A DNA stretch of 64,000 bases from Cognatiyoonia koreensis (GTDB lineage: Bacteria; Pseudomonadota; Alphaproteobacteria; Rhodobacterales; Rhodobacteraceae). The stretch lies in NCBI RefSeq assembly GCF_900109295.1, contig NZ_FOIZ01000002.1, positions 806,001 through 870,000 on the forward strand, in the 5' to 3' direction. Both the position numbers and the translations under genes were made by a program. This document shows, piece after piece, positions 18,501 to 26,156 of the stretch (its first letter is position 1; each line of letters begins with the position of its first letter). A model generated the notes under the pieces. The model did not search any database, was not told where the DNA came from, and saw nothing but the letters and a program-made list of their open reading frames with translations.

Positions 18501-19061
18501 GAGACAGGCCTGTATTACAATCGGTTTCGGTATTACGATCCAGCTACGACTATTTATGTAAGCCCCGATCCCATTGGAATTTTTGGCGGGTTCAGAAGTG
18601 CGGATTACTCGATAAATCCAGCTGTTTACTTCGATGTGTATGGCCTTGCGAACTGTTGGACGGCGCGACATCCCGATATTTATCGTTCTCCAAACGGGGG
18701 TCCGATATTCGGCGAAAGCCATCTATTCCAGCAGGACGGAATCGTGAACACAGTTACGATTGCGCTGACCGGTTCGCGTGGCACCGACTTTTCGAATGCG
18801 AATGCTGCAGCTGGCATACCGCGAACTGGAACACCGCGAGGCTATACTTGGCACCATGTAGACGATTTCAGTGCCGAGTCCGGGACTGGAACCATGCAAC
18901 TTGTGAAAACACACATCCATGAGGATACGCTTCCACACAATGGATCGGTGAGCCAATTTGAACAAGCAACGGGAACACGATACGAAACAGATGCTGCACG
19001 GGCAGCCTCAGCGTGTTGCCGAACGCAAGCTAGAATTGGGAGTCGCGTATGTCGGAGCTAA
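15507..19061 (+). CDS. rhs: Rhs repeat protein with C-terminal WHH-type HNH/endonuclease VII toxin
   Basis: A 1184-residue Rhs protein. From about residue 90 to 1000 it carries many YD-type repeats (YDGQGRLIAVQNPFGEDWTY, YDAFNRLITITDSAGNVTRL) that build the Rhs shell. The conserved core end is YYNRFRYYDPATTIYVSPDP plus IGIFGG near residues 1005-1030. After DVYGLA the last 136 residues (about 1049-1184) are the variable toxin. They contain GTPRGYTWHHVDDF (WHH at about 1115-1117) and TMQLVKTHIHEDTLPHNGS, the pattern of HNH/endonuclease VII nucleases with a conserved WHH, so DNA is the probable target. The start at 15507 follows GGAG by 7 bases and overlaps the helper stop (ATGA). The toxin is followed, with a 13-base overlap, by a small acidic gene that should be its immunity protein. 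There is no N-terminal PAAR domain; that is supplied by the separate DUF4150 gene. Confidence 0.93.
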   Translation: MNTARLNPVGLPDGKQKQFYSEFQISGTLPLDLTRVFNQNIDVPSPLGPFSLTDIDITITDGEDTGTYEVMTLDGIPVVFDRPPPQLFSRTYNGGYRHLSLEPLSRGGLKLNDKKLSYTFKRYKGRIWRIIQIEDLNDNTITLERNAKGHLERLIHPDGLRLQFHNRDDGLRTGFDIIGLDDSVIEGIRYGYDGQGRLIAVQNPFGEDWTYAYDAEGNRTHADNGANTKTKHRYDDQNRVIEVDTGGSYKHGRISYHPNGKQVTVQHGLDGKNFEKLWFDDLGRHVMTSDAAGRFSYRQFNAEHDLIAEIDPNGHKKTFEYDAHGNLQSMKDEEGRETFMVWDDVGNLISVVDHSGAAWDYEYDENGNLEQSRDPLGHVTNFRATQAGLQTQMMRHDGLIEFRTYDDHNRLTSLIDFNSAETTFGYDAFNRLITITDSAGNVTRLDYTLAKGCGFYTPTQVIRPDGVETTRSFTAAGQVEAVTDGEGRKTRYHYGPYNVLEAITDPRGNDLRFQYDSQERLTCVTNQMGLHWTFERDVAGRLIRETDFDGRTLAYAYDEGGRVIRRDNPDGSFLEFDYDKSGLLLEQRAHAPGQKTLVTTYVHNENGALIAATNADAKIALTRDAMGRITAETVNGVTVESDIDCCGKRSARRFDGQDLTFEYDGMGGLVEWSLAGHAPLRFERDKLGRELHRSNGQGFALTQSWDAVGQLVHQKAGEVAERAYQWSQAYEPTVITDLNWGQRRYDYDANGQIARTVHGDGKIEAFAYTPDLNITATGDTEKFQNWQTTAAGVVKLARGPEGEVVTLEHDACGRVVQRTVARNGFRPQTWRFDWNAQDQMVRAHCPDGDVWSYAYDPFGRRISKACKHTKVTFIWDGDVIAREIIETHGGVQSVDWFFEPGSFRPLARLENGDLAFVINDHLGTPKEVVGGEGGLRWSADHDTWGALRTKQVAASAQVETGDYWVEPTSIEGNIAKAYVRDPGALYCPIRYQGQWVDGETGLYYNRFRYYDPATTIYVSPDPIGIFGGFRSADYSINPAVYFDVYGLANCWTARHPDIYRSPNGGPIFGESHLFQQDGIVNTVTIALTGSRGTDFSNANAAAGIPRTGTPRGYTWHHVDDFSAESGTGTMQLVKTHIHEDTLPHNGSVSQFEQATGTRYETDAARAASACCRTQARIGSRVCRS

Positions 19062-19510
19062 TCGAATATGACGTCATTGAATCTGCGTTCAAAAGCTATT
19101 TCGACGAACATGCAGAGAAATTTCGCGCGCTGTTCGATAGCCTTGAGAACCTGAGCGGGATCAATGAGTGTCGTTTGATCATCTTTCCCGAAAAGATATA
19201 TGATCAGTTTCCGGCAATCATGATTTTCCTGGGAAGTGATAATCAGCGCGTGTTTGAAGACGATCTTCCGGACGCTGTGAAAAAGGCGCTGAAGAGCATT
19301 TCTTATCTGCCAAATGTTGTTGAATACGAGGATGTCGACCCCGAGGCGACTGGCGTTGCGCGGGCTGACGGACAAGTCGAGAGTGTTTTTCTTGTTGTGC
19401 GAGAATTAATGGAGATGTTTCTCGCTCCGCTTGTTCCTGTAAATGGCACAGCGGTGGTCACGATCGGGCTGCAAGATGAGGAGCCATCGCCGATTGGTTC
19501 AATCGCATAG
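19049..19510 (+). CDS. Putative immunity protein for the Rhs WHH nuclease
   Basis: A 153-residue, strongly acidic, soluble protein without signal peptide (MSELIEYDVIESAFKSYFDE). It starts inside the end of the Rhs gene (13-base overlap) with GGGAG about 6 bases before the ATG. Size, acidity and position are typical of cytoplasmic immunity proteins that bind basic nuclease toxins. I do not recognise the family. Position is the main evidence for the role. No other small gene lies between it and the next operon, which is on the other strand. Confidence 0.75.
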   Translation: MSELIEYDVIESAFKSYFDEHAEKFRALFDSLENLSGINECRLIIFPEKIYDQFPAIMIFLGSDNQRVFEDDLPDAVKKALKSISYLPNVVEYEDVDPEATGVARADGQVESVFLVVRELMEMFLAPLVPVNGTAVVTIGLQDEEPSPIGSIA

Positions 19511-19755
19511 GGCTCTTGTCCAATTCAAGAGTTCGCCACGTGGATCGTCTGGACCGTTAGAATACTTGCTTTCCCCATGACACCGCCCTTTGTGCAGCGC
19601 GAATGTCGCTACATGCTGTCACATCAGAACGTGGTGAATCGATCCTCTGAAACCAAAATCGCGGTGCCCTGATTGGCACGCCGAAAATCATGATCGCCGC
19701 CGCCTACACCCGCGCCGCGCCATCAGCGACCTGAATGGTGAAACTGAAATTCTTT

Positions 19756-20391
19756 TCAGGTCTTCCGTTCGCGGGGACGGGGGTCGATGACAGTGGCAAT
19801 CATCCAGCCGCCCAAGAAGCCACCAAAGTGTGTTTGCCAGGCCAGATGTCCATCCATTGCCCACCACAACACAAGGTTCAGTCCGATAAGCAACACAATC
19901 GCTTGCGCGACCGGCCACAGGCCTTGCTGAGCGGTATAGCGGTCTACGTAACTCCACGCCAAAAGACCGCCGGCCAGTCCGAACAGTGCGCCGGACGCAC
20001 CGACCATTGGAACTGGAGTGGTATTGAGAAACGCGTAGCCAATGGCACCTGCGACGATCGAGAAACCATAGAGAAGTACGAAGCCGCGCCCGCCGACGCG
20101 CCGGATCACGGCACCGGACAGCGACCAGAGCGTGACCATGTTGATGAGCAGATGCGCAATACCGCTATGCAGAAACCCATATGTCACAAACATCAGATAG
20201 GGTTGGGCGTCGTAGTTAGGTTGCCACGTCCGAAGCAAACCCGGCCAGAACCCTGCATACTCGTATACCGTCTGGCGGAGACGGCCCGACCCGACCAGTC
20301 CAAAATCCGCAAGCAGAAGTGACACTTCGATTGCGGTACAAATCACAATCAAGGCGATGACGATCTGTCTAGAGTACTTTACGGACGCCAT
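19756..20391 (-). CDS. Rhomboid family intramembrane serine protease
   Basis: A 211-residue membrane protein with six predicted helices. The rhomboid signatures are present: HSGIAHLLINM (H80 and N84 of the HxxxN motif), the catalytic motif GASGALFGL (Ser133) and a C-terminal catalytic His188 in WQTHFGGFLGGW. All residues needed for activity are visible. The gene overlaps the end of the beta-barrel gene by 13 bases, so it is last in the leftward EPS operon. Rhomboids cleave transmembrane segments. In some bacteria a rhomboid relative (rhombosortase) handles C-terminal sorting signals, which makes its presence in an exosortase locus notable. Whether this is a housekeeping rhomboid or a processing enzyme for EPS-associated proteins cannot be told from sequence alone. 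Confidence 0.88.
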   Translation of the reverse strand: MASVKYSRQIVIALIVICTAIEVSLLLADFGLVGSGRLRQTVYEYAGFWPGLLRTWQPNYDAQPYLMFVTYGFLHSGIAHLLINMVTLWSLSGAVIRRVGGRGFVLLYGFSIVAGAIGYAFLNTTPVPMVGASGALFGLAGGLLAWSYVDRYTAQQGLWPVAQAIVLLIGLNLVLWWAMDGHLAWQTHFGGFLGGWMIATVIDPRPRERKT

Positions 20392-21707
20392 TCCAGTGTC
20401 GTTTCAATCCCAAGGAACAATTCATTTTCACGTGTCGTGGATGACCCGCTCTCATTGATAACGGTATGCGTATAGCGGGCAGTCAATGCCCAGTCTTCGG
20501 CGATGTCCTGACTATAGCGCATCCCCAGTCTAAGTCGGTCTGTATCGTCATCCTGCCCAAGAACGTTGGTCATTTGATAGGAAATATCGGAGCCAAAACG
20601 CGAAGTGCGGGTCAGATCCTGCTGCCACGTGAATGCAAAGCGCGAATTGAGTGCTTCGTTGCCATCGTTCGTGGTTGCGAACCCCTGGTCAAGCGAGACG
20701 GAATACCGCGCGCGCGCCAATTCGTTTGAATAGCTCAGCTTGTACAACGGGCGAAGTGTGTCGTCCGAACCTTGGGTCAGCCCGATGTCAGCCATTAAGG
20801 TTCCGCCGGGCGTTTCGTAGTCACGCCCGAGCGTTGCAGTTGTCCGGCGCCCGTTTTCTGACAGGTCCGAGGACAGCGCAAATCGGATCGCACCATTAGG
20901 GCGTGCCTGAGTCAGCCCCAAACCGTAATTTCCACCCTCGACCACAGAGGTTGCGCTGTTCTCGTCCGTTGTGATTTGGCTGAGACCAGCGCTGACATTA
21001 ACATCCAGGCTGGGTGAGACGGCGATGACAGCCCCCAAGGTGAGGCGTTCACGCCGAGTGTCATTGCCTGAGTCGGTGTCTTCTTCAGAAATCGAATAGC
21101 CCAAAGTTGCCGTGACTGTCTGGTCGATGTCAAAGCGCAAATTGACTGCGGCTGTTGTCGTTGTTTCGTCGATCAGATCAGGATCGACCGTGTCAGCGTA
21201 ACGCAAGTCACGATAGGACAGGTTTACTTCCCCACCAAATGGAGCTTCGCGCCCAAAGGTCAGCCCAAGTGCTGCGCCGACCGTTTCGCGCGTGCCCTCA
21301 TCGATGACCAGGATATCGGCGACATCAGTGGCGATAAGGCTGTCTACGTCCGTGCGGGCATAGGTCAGGGTGGTGTTGACCGCGACCTGCCGGCTTTCGA
21401 TGCCGTAGCTCAGGCGCAAATTCGGATTATCCAGACCAAGCGTTTCGTCGTCCTCGAAGCTGGCGACAATACCGGTCAGGGCCGTAGCGGCGAACGTCTG
21501 TGTCCGCGTTTCACTTGTGATCCCGAAACCCAGATCTGTTCGTAAACCAGAGTCATCCGTGTCTGATGCTGTTAGACCTGTCGAGAAGGTCAGGTTTGCG
21601 CGCAGACCACCTTCATCCTGGGCATTTGCTGGTGTCATACACGCACAAAAAAGGGCCGCATTGAGCGACACTTTCAATTTGGCAGTGCTTGGTCCCCCCA
21701 AACCCAT
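20379..21707 (-). CDS. Outer-membrane beta-barrel protein of the EPS export locus
   Basis: A 442-residue protein with a signal peptide (VSLNAALFCACMTPANAQ, cleavage near residue 30) followed by about 18-20 amphipathic beta strands of alternating residues (for example ATLGYSISEEDTDSGNDTRR, VTATLGYSI) and an aromatic, strand-like C-terminus (ELFLGIETTLEWRP) typical of outer-membrane barrels. It follows the polysaccharide export gene by 3 bases and overlaps the rhomboid gene. Similar barrels, annotated as PEP-CTERM-system outer membrane proteins, recur next to export genes in exosortase loci and are presumed to be the channel for the polysaccharide. Barrel topology is read from the sequence; the transport role is inference. 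Confidence 0.75.
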   Translation of the reverse strand: MGLGGPSTAKLKVSLNAALFCACMTPANAQDEGGLRANLTFSTGLTASDTDDSGLRTDLGFGITSETRTQTFAATALTGIVASFEDDETLGLDNPNLRLSYGIESRQVAVNTTLTYARTDVDSLIATDVADILVIDEGTRETVGAALGLTFGREAPFGGEVNLSYRDLRYADTVDPDLIDETTTTAAVNLRFDIDQTVTATLGYSISEEDTDSGNDTRRERLTLGAVIAVSPSLDVNVSAGLSQITTDENSATSVVEGGNYGLGLTQARPNGAIRFALSSDLSENGRRTTATLGRDYETPGGTLMADIGLTQGSDDTLRPLYKLSYSNELARARYSVSLDQGFATTNDGNEALNSRFAFTWQQDLTRTSRFGSDISYQMTNVLGQDDDTDRLRLGMRYSQDIAEDWALTARYTHTVINESGSSTTRENELFLGIETTLEWRP

Positions 21708-21710
21708 AAC

Positions 21711-22319
21711 TTATTCGAACAATCGCCGCTCAGGCACTATGATGACGTCCCCGTCGTGGAGGCGGACGTTGTTGCTGACTTCGGCACCATCAAGGATCGC
21801 GCGGTAGTTGATTTCGAACAGCTGGGTCTGACCGCTGCTGCTGATGGTCCGGCGCAGCTGAATCCGCTTGTCGGCAGCAAAACGGGTGAGGCCGCCAGAA
21901 CGCGCCATGGCTTGCAGAAACCGCGTTCCAGGTTCAACTTCGACCATGCCAGGCGTATTTACTTCGCCCAGAAAGAAGATCTCCATCGTCGGTGGCGCGG
22001 CAGGGGTACGGGTTTGACGTTCGCCGGGCTGCACGGAAACGAAAACATTAGGTTCTGCTGTGAAGTTGGGGGCGATGGCTTGTTTGATCGACGCTTCGAT
22101 CTGCCCGACCGTGCGGCCCGAGACCGCAACGTTGCCGGCAAAGGGGAAGTTGACGCGCCCGTCTGGGAGAACCTCTAGTGAGCGGTTCAGCCCTGAATCT
22201 TCGAGCACTTCGATGACCAGTGTGTCGCCCGCACGCACACGATATTCATTTTGTGCGAAGGCGACGCTTGCTGTCAAAGCAACGAGCGTTGCGATGATCC
22301 ATGTCTTGAAATGTTTCAT
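21711..22319 (-). CDS. Polysaccharide export protein (Wza/GumB type, PEP-CTERM locus)
   Basis: A 202-residue protein with a Sec signal (MKHFKTWIIATLVALTASVA, ending AFA). The Poly_export domain follows (YRVRAGDTLVIEVLEDSGLN, NFPFAGNVAVSGRTVGQIEA), then one SLBB-type domain (FFLGEVNTPGMVEVEPGTRF, LHDGDVIIVPERR). There is no lipobox, so unlike Wza it is not lipidated. It is short, matching the periplasmic/outer-membrane export proteins of PEP-CTERM EPS loci. The adjacent barrel gene could provide the outer-membrane pore. First of a three-gene leftward set (export, barrel, rhomboid). Confidence 0.9.
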   Translation of the reverse strand: MKHFKTWIIATLVALTASVAFAQNEYRVRAGDTLVIEVLEDSGLNRSLEVLPDGRVNFPFAGNVAVSGRTVGQIEASIKQAIAPNFTAEPNVFVSVQPGERQTRTPAAPPTMEIFFLGEVNTPGMVEVEPGTRFLQAMARSGGLTRFAADKRIQLRRTISSSGQTQLFEINYRAILDGAEVSNNVRLHDGDVIIVPERRLFE

Positions 22320-22444
22320 ATTTGTCTCATTGCGAATTTTCTCTGATTATCAGGCAAATGTTGGGTCAAGAGAAGCGCTACCTCGCAAAAGGAGGGGAAA
22401 TAGATGGCCTGTCGCAATCCTGTAACGCAGGCGGCTTGTGATTT

Positions 22445-24895
22445 CTACTCTGGCGCAGACAGTGTCGCCTCGATTTCTGCAACACGACCTTGTGCGGCTT
22501 CGATCTGCGGGCGGCTATCACCCAAACCGGCCAAATCAACCACACTGCGGTATTGTTCGATGGCTGCTTCGAGATCGCCAAGCGCATAAAGGGCTTCTGC
22601 ATAGTGGAATTGCACGATCGGATCCTCGGGTAATCCTGCAGCGGCACTTTCGAGGTAGGGCAGCGCTTCTTCGGTTTGGCCGCGAAGGTGTGTCAGCCAG
22701 CCATAGGTGTCCTGAAGCGCTGGAACCTCGGCGTCTCGGAAGCGTCGCGCGATACGCCATGCGCGCTCCAGGCTTTCCTCATCACTACGGTAAGTGCTGA
22801 GCAGGGAGGCGAGGTTGTTTGCGACAATGGTTGTGTCCGAACGCTCTTCATACATCTTTTCGTAGATTGCGATTGCTCCTTCGATGTCGCCCTCAGTTTC
22901 GAGCGTGGAGGCTTTGAACCAGAGGAGGCGGACATCATCGGGGAATTGCTCCAGTGCTGCATTGAGCGTCGCATCGGCTGCATCAGGATCACCGTTGCGG
23001 GCCTGCAAGCGCGCAATGTCGATCCTGAGGTTCGGATTGTCCGGGAATTCAGTAGAGACGGTTTCGTAGATTTCGATGGCGCCTTCCAGATCACCTGTTG
23101 CCGCCATGGTGCTTGCCAGCAAGAGTTGCAGGCCCGGCGCTTCGGGGTCTTCGCTGACGATCTCTTCGGCCAATGCCAGGGCTGCTTCAGTTTCTCCCCC
23201 GGAAAGTTGGGCTTGTAACAGAAGGATACGCGCTGACAGGTCGCCATCCGAACCGCTGGCCAGATCTTGAAGGAAGGCCACGGCCTCTTCTATGCCGGAC
23301 TGGCGGTTCAAGCGTTCTGCTTCAAGTTGATTTGCGAGGTTGGTCGCTGGATCGGTGTCCAGCCTGCGCAGTGTATCGATGACTTGCGCGATGCGACCGT
23401 AATCTTCCATCGCGAGGTACAGTTCGCCTGCTGTGCGGAGCAGATCGATATTGTTTGGTGCGATGCGAAGGGCTGGAAGAAGAATGTCTTCGGCGGGCAG
23501 ATACCGCTCTTCCGAGATCAACACGCGCGCATACCGGTTCGTTGGTTCCGGTGCGTTGCCTGAAGCTTCAACAGCGAGGGCGAGGAAGTCACGTTCAAGG
23601 TTGCTACTGCCGTTTCGCCCGTGGGCTTCGGCCATCAGCGTCAGGGCCACGACGTCTTCGGGGTCCGTATCAAGAGCGGTGCGCAGTGCGGCGATCGCCT
23701 GATCCGTTTCATCGGAATCGATCAGCCAGCGGGCGGACATCCGCAGCGCGATGGCATTTGACGGATCATCCACCAATACCGTTTCAACAAGCGCGCGGGA
23801 CCCGACATCGTTGCCGGTGGCGAGCAACATTTCTGCCAGTGTCAACCGGATGGGGTTGGCGAATACAGAGTCTTCGTTTTCCGCCAATGCCTTTTCGATG
23901 TCCTGAATGGCCTTGTCGGTCTGTCCTGATGCGAAATCGAGACCTGCTGCCATGACAATGAAAGGCGCTGGGTCCGGTGCTTCCTGAATGGCGACCGCAA
24001 TTTCGGCACGTGCGGCAGCAGTACTGCGGAATTCTGAAAGGAAGCGGATCAGATCGCTGCGCCCCGCAATGGCCGCTTCATCGTCCTGCGCGTTGGCGAT
24101 CAATTGGCGCAGGAACGCTTCGGCTTCGTCCAGTTCACCCCGTGAAAGATAAAAACGCAGGAGCGTGGCCTTCTGTTCTGGATCATCAGGGAAAACCGTG
24201 ATGGTCTGCTGCAGCTGCTCTTCGATGGCCTCGTCGTCACCAAGGGCGATGAGAACTTGCAAGCGCTGGCGGTAATACCGTTGTTTGTCAGGAAAATCGG
24301 CGATCAGATCGTCAAGATACACCAGAGCGTCGCGGAATTCCTGCGAACGGATTTTGCCTTCGAGCATCATCTCGCGCAGGATGAGGTTCGGTTTCTGTGG
24401 ATCGTAAAGGTCTTCCGCACGGTCTAGTATCGTTTGCATTGCGACTGTATCTTCGGCCACGACCGCGGCGCGGTAGTCGAGTGCCGCGCTGATTGCCTTG
24501 ACGCGCTGATCATCGGGGGCAAGCGTACGTGCCTCTTCGCCGTGCCGTTGCAATTCATCCCAGCTTCCGAGTTGAAAAGCCATTTCAGACAGAGCAATGC
24601 GCGCTTCGCTGCTTTCGGGGAGTTGTTCCGCAACCCGTAGATATTCACCATAGGCGAGGTCCACGCGCCCAAGATCTTCGCGATAAATCCGCGCAAGTTC
24701 ATATCGGGCTTCGGTAAATGCCGGTACATTCTGAAGCGCGTTGCGCAGTTCAACGACTGCGCGGCTGGGATCGCCTTGCTCCAGAAGTTCGAGTGCGTTT
24801 TCGTAGTGACCTTGGGCGCGTTCCTCTGCGGATTCGCAGGCTGTCAGGAATACTGCCAGTAAAATCGCAGCGCTCAGCTTCAGTAGTCTTCGCAC
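22445..24895 (-). CDS. prsT: TPR-repeat lipoprotein of PEP-CTERM EPS system (PrsT-like)
   Basis: An 816-residue lipoprotein. The lipoprotein signal is MRRLLKLSAAILLAVFLTAC with the Cys at residue 20. The rest is tandem tetratricopeptide repeats (ENALELLEQGDPSRAVVELR, NAALEQFPDDVRLLWFKAST, YAEALYALGDLEAAIEQYRS). Length and architecture match PEP-CTERM TPR lipoproteins (PrsT), which are found only in exosortase/EPS loci. Their function is not established; a scaffold for export or sorting at the cell envelope is usually supposed. It stands 125 bases upstream of the export gene on the same strand and 113 bases downstream of the sugar transferase. Confidence 0.9.
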   Translation of the reverse strand: MRRLLKLSAAILLAVFLTACESAEERAQGHYENALELLEQGDPSRAVVELRNALQNVPAFTEARYELARIYREDLGRVDLAYGEYLRVAEQLPESSEARIALSEMAFQLGSWDELQRHGEEARTLAPDDQRVKAISAALDYRAAVVAEDTVAMQTILDRAEDLYDPQKPNLILREMMLEGKIRSQEFRDALVYLDDLIADFPDKQRYYRQRLQVLIALGDDEAIEEQLQQTITVFPDDPEQKATLLRFYLSRGELDEAEAFLRQLIANAQDDEAAIAGRSDLIRFLSEFRSTAAARAEIAVAIQEAPDPAPFIVMAAGLDFASGQTDKAIQDIEKALAENEDSVFANPIRLTLAEMLLATGNDVGSRALVETVLVDDPSNAIALRMSARWLIDSDETDQAIAALRTALDTDPEDVVALTLMAEAHGRNGSSNLERDFLALAVEASGNAPEPTNRYARVLISEERYLPAEDILLPALRIAPNNIDLLRTAGELYLAMEDYGRIAQVIDTLRRLDTDPATNLANQLEAERLNRQSGIEEAVAFLQDLASGSDGDLSARILLLQAQLSGGETEAALALAEEIVSEDPEAPGLQLLLASTMAATGDLEGAIEIYETVSTEFPDNPNLRIDIARLQARNGDPDAADATLNAALEQFPDDVRLLWFKASTLETEGDIEGAIAIYEKMYEERSDTTIVANNLASLLSTYRSDEESLERAWRIARRFRDAEVPALQDTYGWLTHLRGQTEEALPYLESAAAGLPEDPIVQFHYAEALYALGDLEAAIEQYRSVVDLAGLGDSRPQIEAAQGRVAEIEATLSAPE

Positions 24896-25008
24896 AGGTT
24901 ACTCCGTGAATCCGCGTTGGCTATTCAGCATACTCCTACAGGGAAAATGCACCATGGGTCTACAGCTTTGGGTAGGGACCAAAGACAGCATGAGAAAAGG
25001 GTCGTCTT

Positions 25009-25695
25009 TCAGACGCCAGTCCCTTTGATCACGACGACGACAGTCTGGGCGAGTACGCGAATATCGGTCGTCAGCGACACCATGCGCCCATAGATTTCGT
25101 CAAAACGAACTCTGCCGGTAAATTCACAATCGTTGCGGTCAGACACCTGCCACAGCCCCGTCATCCCGGGGCGCAGACGGTAGTATGCGGCACCTTTGTA
25201 CTGGGCCTTCTGCTCGGGCATCATTGGACGAGGTCCGACAAGCGACATTGAGCCGTTAAGGACATTGATCAGCTGCGGGAGCTCATCCAGCGATGTCTTG
25301 CGCAGCCAGTTCCCAATAGGCGTCACACGGGGGTCTTCAAGCAGCTTTTGCTTGCTGTCCCATTCCGCACGGGCATCGGGATTATCTTTCAGATACAGTT
25401 CAAGGCGCTTTTCGGCGTTAGGCAGCATCGTGCGCAGTTTAAACATAAGGAAGATCTTGCCATTCAGGCCGATCCGCTGCTGCACATAGAATGGAGATTG
25501 GCCGGTTATCAGCACAGCAATGGCGAGCAATGCGATCACGGGCACTGTCACCGGTGCAGTCCCTATCACGAGGATCAAGTCGAGAAGGCGTTTGCCGTAG
25601 GCGCGATACATCATTTTCTGCAGGGACCGCTTCGGCTCTACAATTATTTGTTCAGCCTGCTTCGGCTGGCGAAGATCAACGGAATAAAATGTCAT
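25009..25695 (-). CDS. Priming sugar-phosphate transferase (bacterial sugar transferase, WbaP/EpsE type)
   Basis: A 228-residue enzyme comprising only the catalytic bacterial sugar transferase domain. Visible motifs are KRLLDLILVIGTAPVTVPVI (membrane-reentrant segment, about residues 34-60), FYVQQRIGLNGKIFLMFKLR, RVTPIGNWLRKTSLDELPQL, SLVGPRPMMPEQ and RPGMTGLWQVSDR. Such enzymes move a sugar-1-phosphate from a nucleotide sugar to undecaprenyl phosphate, the first step of EPS repeat-unit synthesis. It heads the leftward operon, and the divergent ATPase/chain-length/kinase operon starts across the 461-base gap. The sugar specificity cannot be read from sequence. Confidence 0.93.
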   Translation of the reverse strand: MTFYSVDLRQPKQAEQIIVEPKRSLQKMMYRAYGKRLLDLILVIGTAPVTVPVIALLAIAVLITGQSPFYVQQRIGLNGKIFLMFKLRTMLPNAEKRLELYLKDNPDARAEWDSKQKLLEDPRVTPIGNWLRKTSLDELPQLINVLNGSMSLVGPRPMMPEQKAQYKGAAYYRLRPGMTGLWQVSDRNDCEFTGRVRFDEIYGRMVSLTTDIRVLAQTVVVVIKGTGV

Positions 25696-26156
25696 TTACG
25701 GCAGCATGCGGAAAACACCGCACTTCCTCATTAATTTCACGCCAACCCCGGAAGTTCCTAAACGATCTCCGACACATACGCAGCGCTCCAGCGTTACGTC
25801 TACACGATTGTAGCTATCTCACCAAGGCTGGATTCAGATTTGTTCTAACAAATAGTGAAATTTGATCGAAATCTTAGCAAAACTTTAGTGAGAGCAACTT
25901 GAGGTTGCATCTTGCGGTTCAGTTAACCTTGTCTGGCATTGTGAAGTGTCTATGATTATTCTGGTTTTTGAAACAATTGCGCAAAAACTGCACAGGTTAC
26001 GCTGAAAAATGGCGAATCGGTTTGAAAAGGTGTTTAGCAGTATTGTCACCTTTGCCTCGCCATAATCCCGCCACCGGAGAAGGGTACAAATGCCATGTAG
26101 CAGGCGATACGCGAAGTGAACTTTGAACTGGCATTTTCGGCCAACCGGGACCATGA
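25696..26156. promoter_or_regulatory. Divergent regulatory region between the EPS priming and export operons
   Basis: 461 bases without a gene I can support, AT-richer than its flanks. It must hold promoters for the leftward sugar transferase operon and the rightward ATPase operon. A perfect 5-bp inverted repeat with 5-base spacer, GCAACTTGAGGTTGC, lies at 25894-25908, in the middle of an AT-rich stretch (25840-25960). I found no convincing sigma-54 or sigma-70 boxes by eye. Confidence 0.35.
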
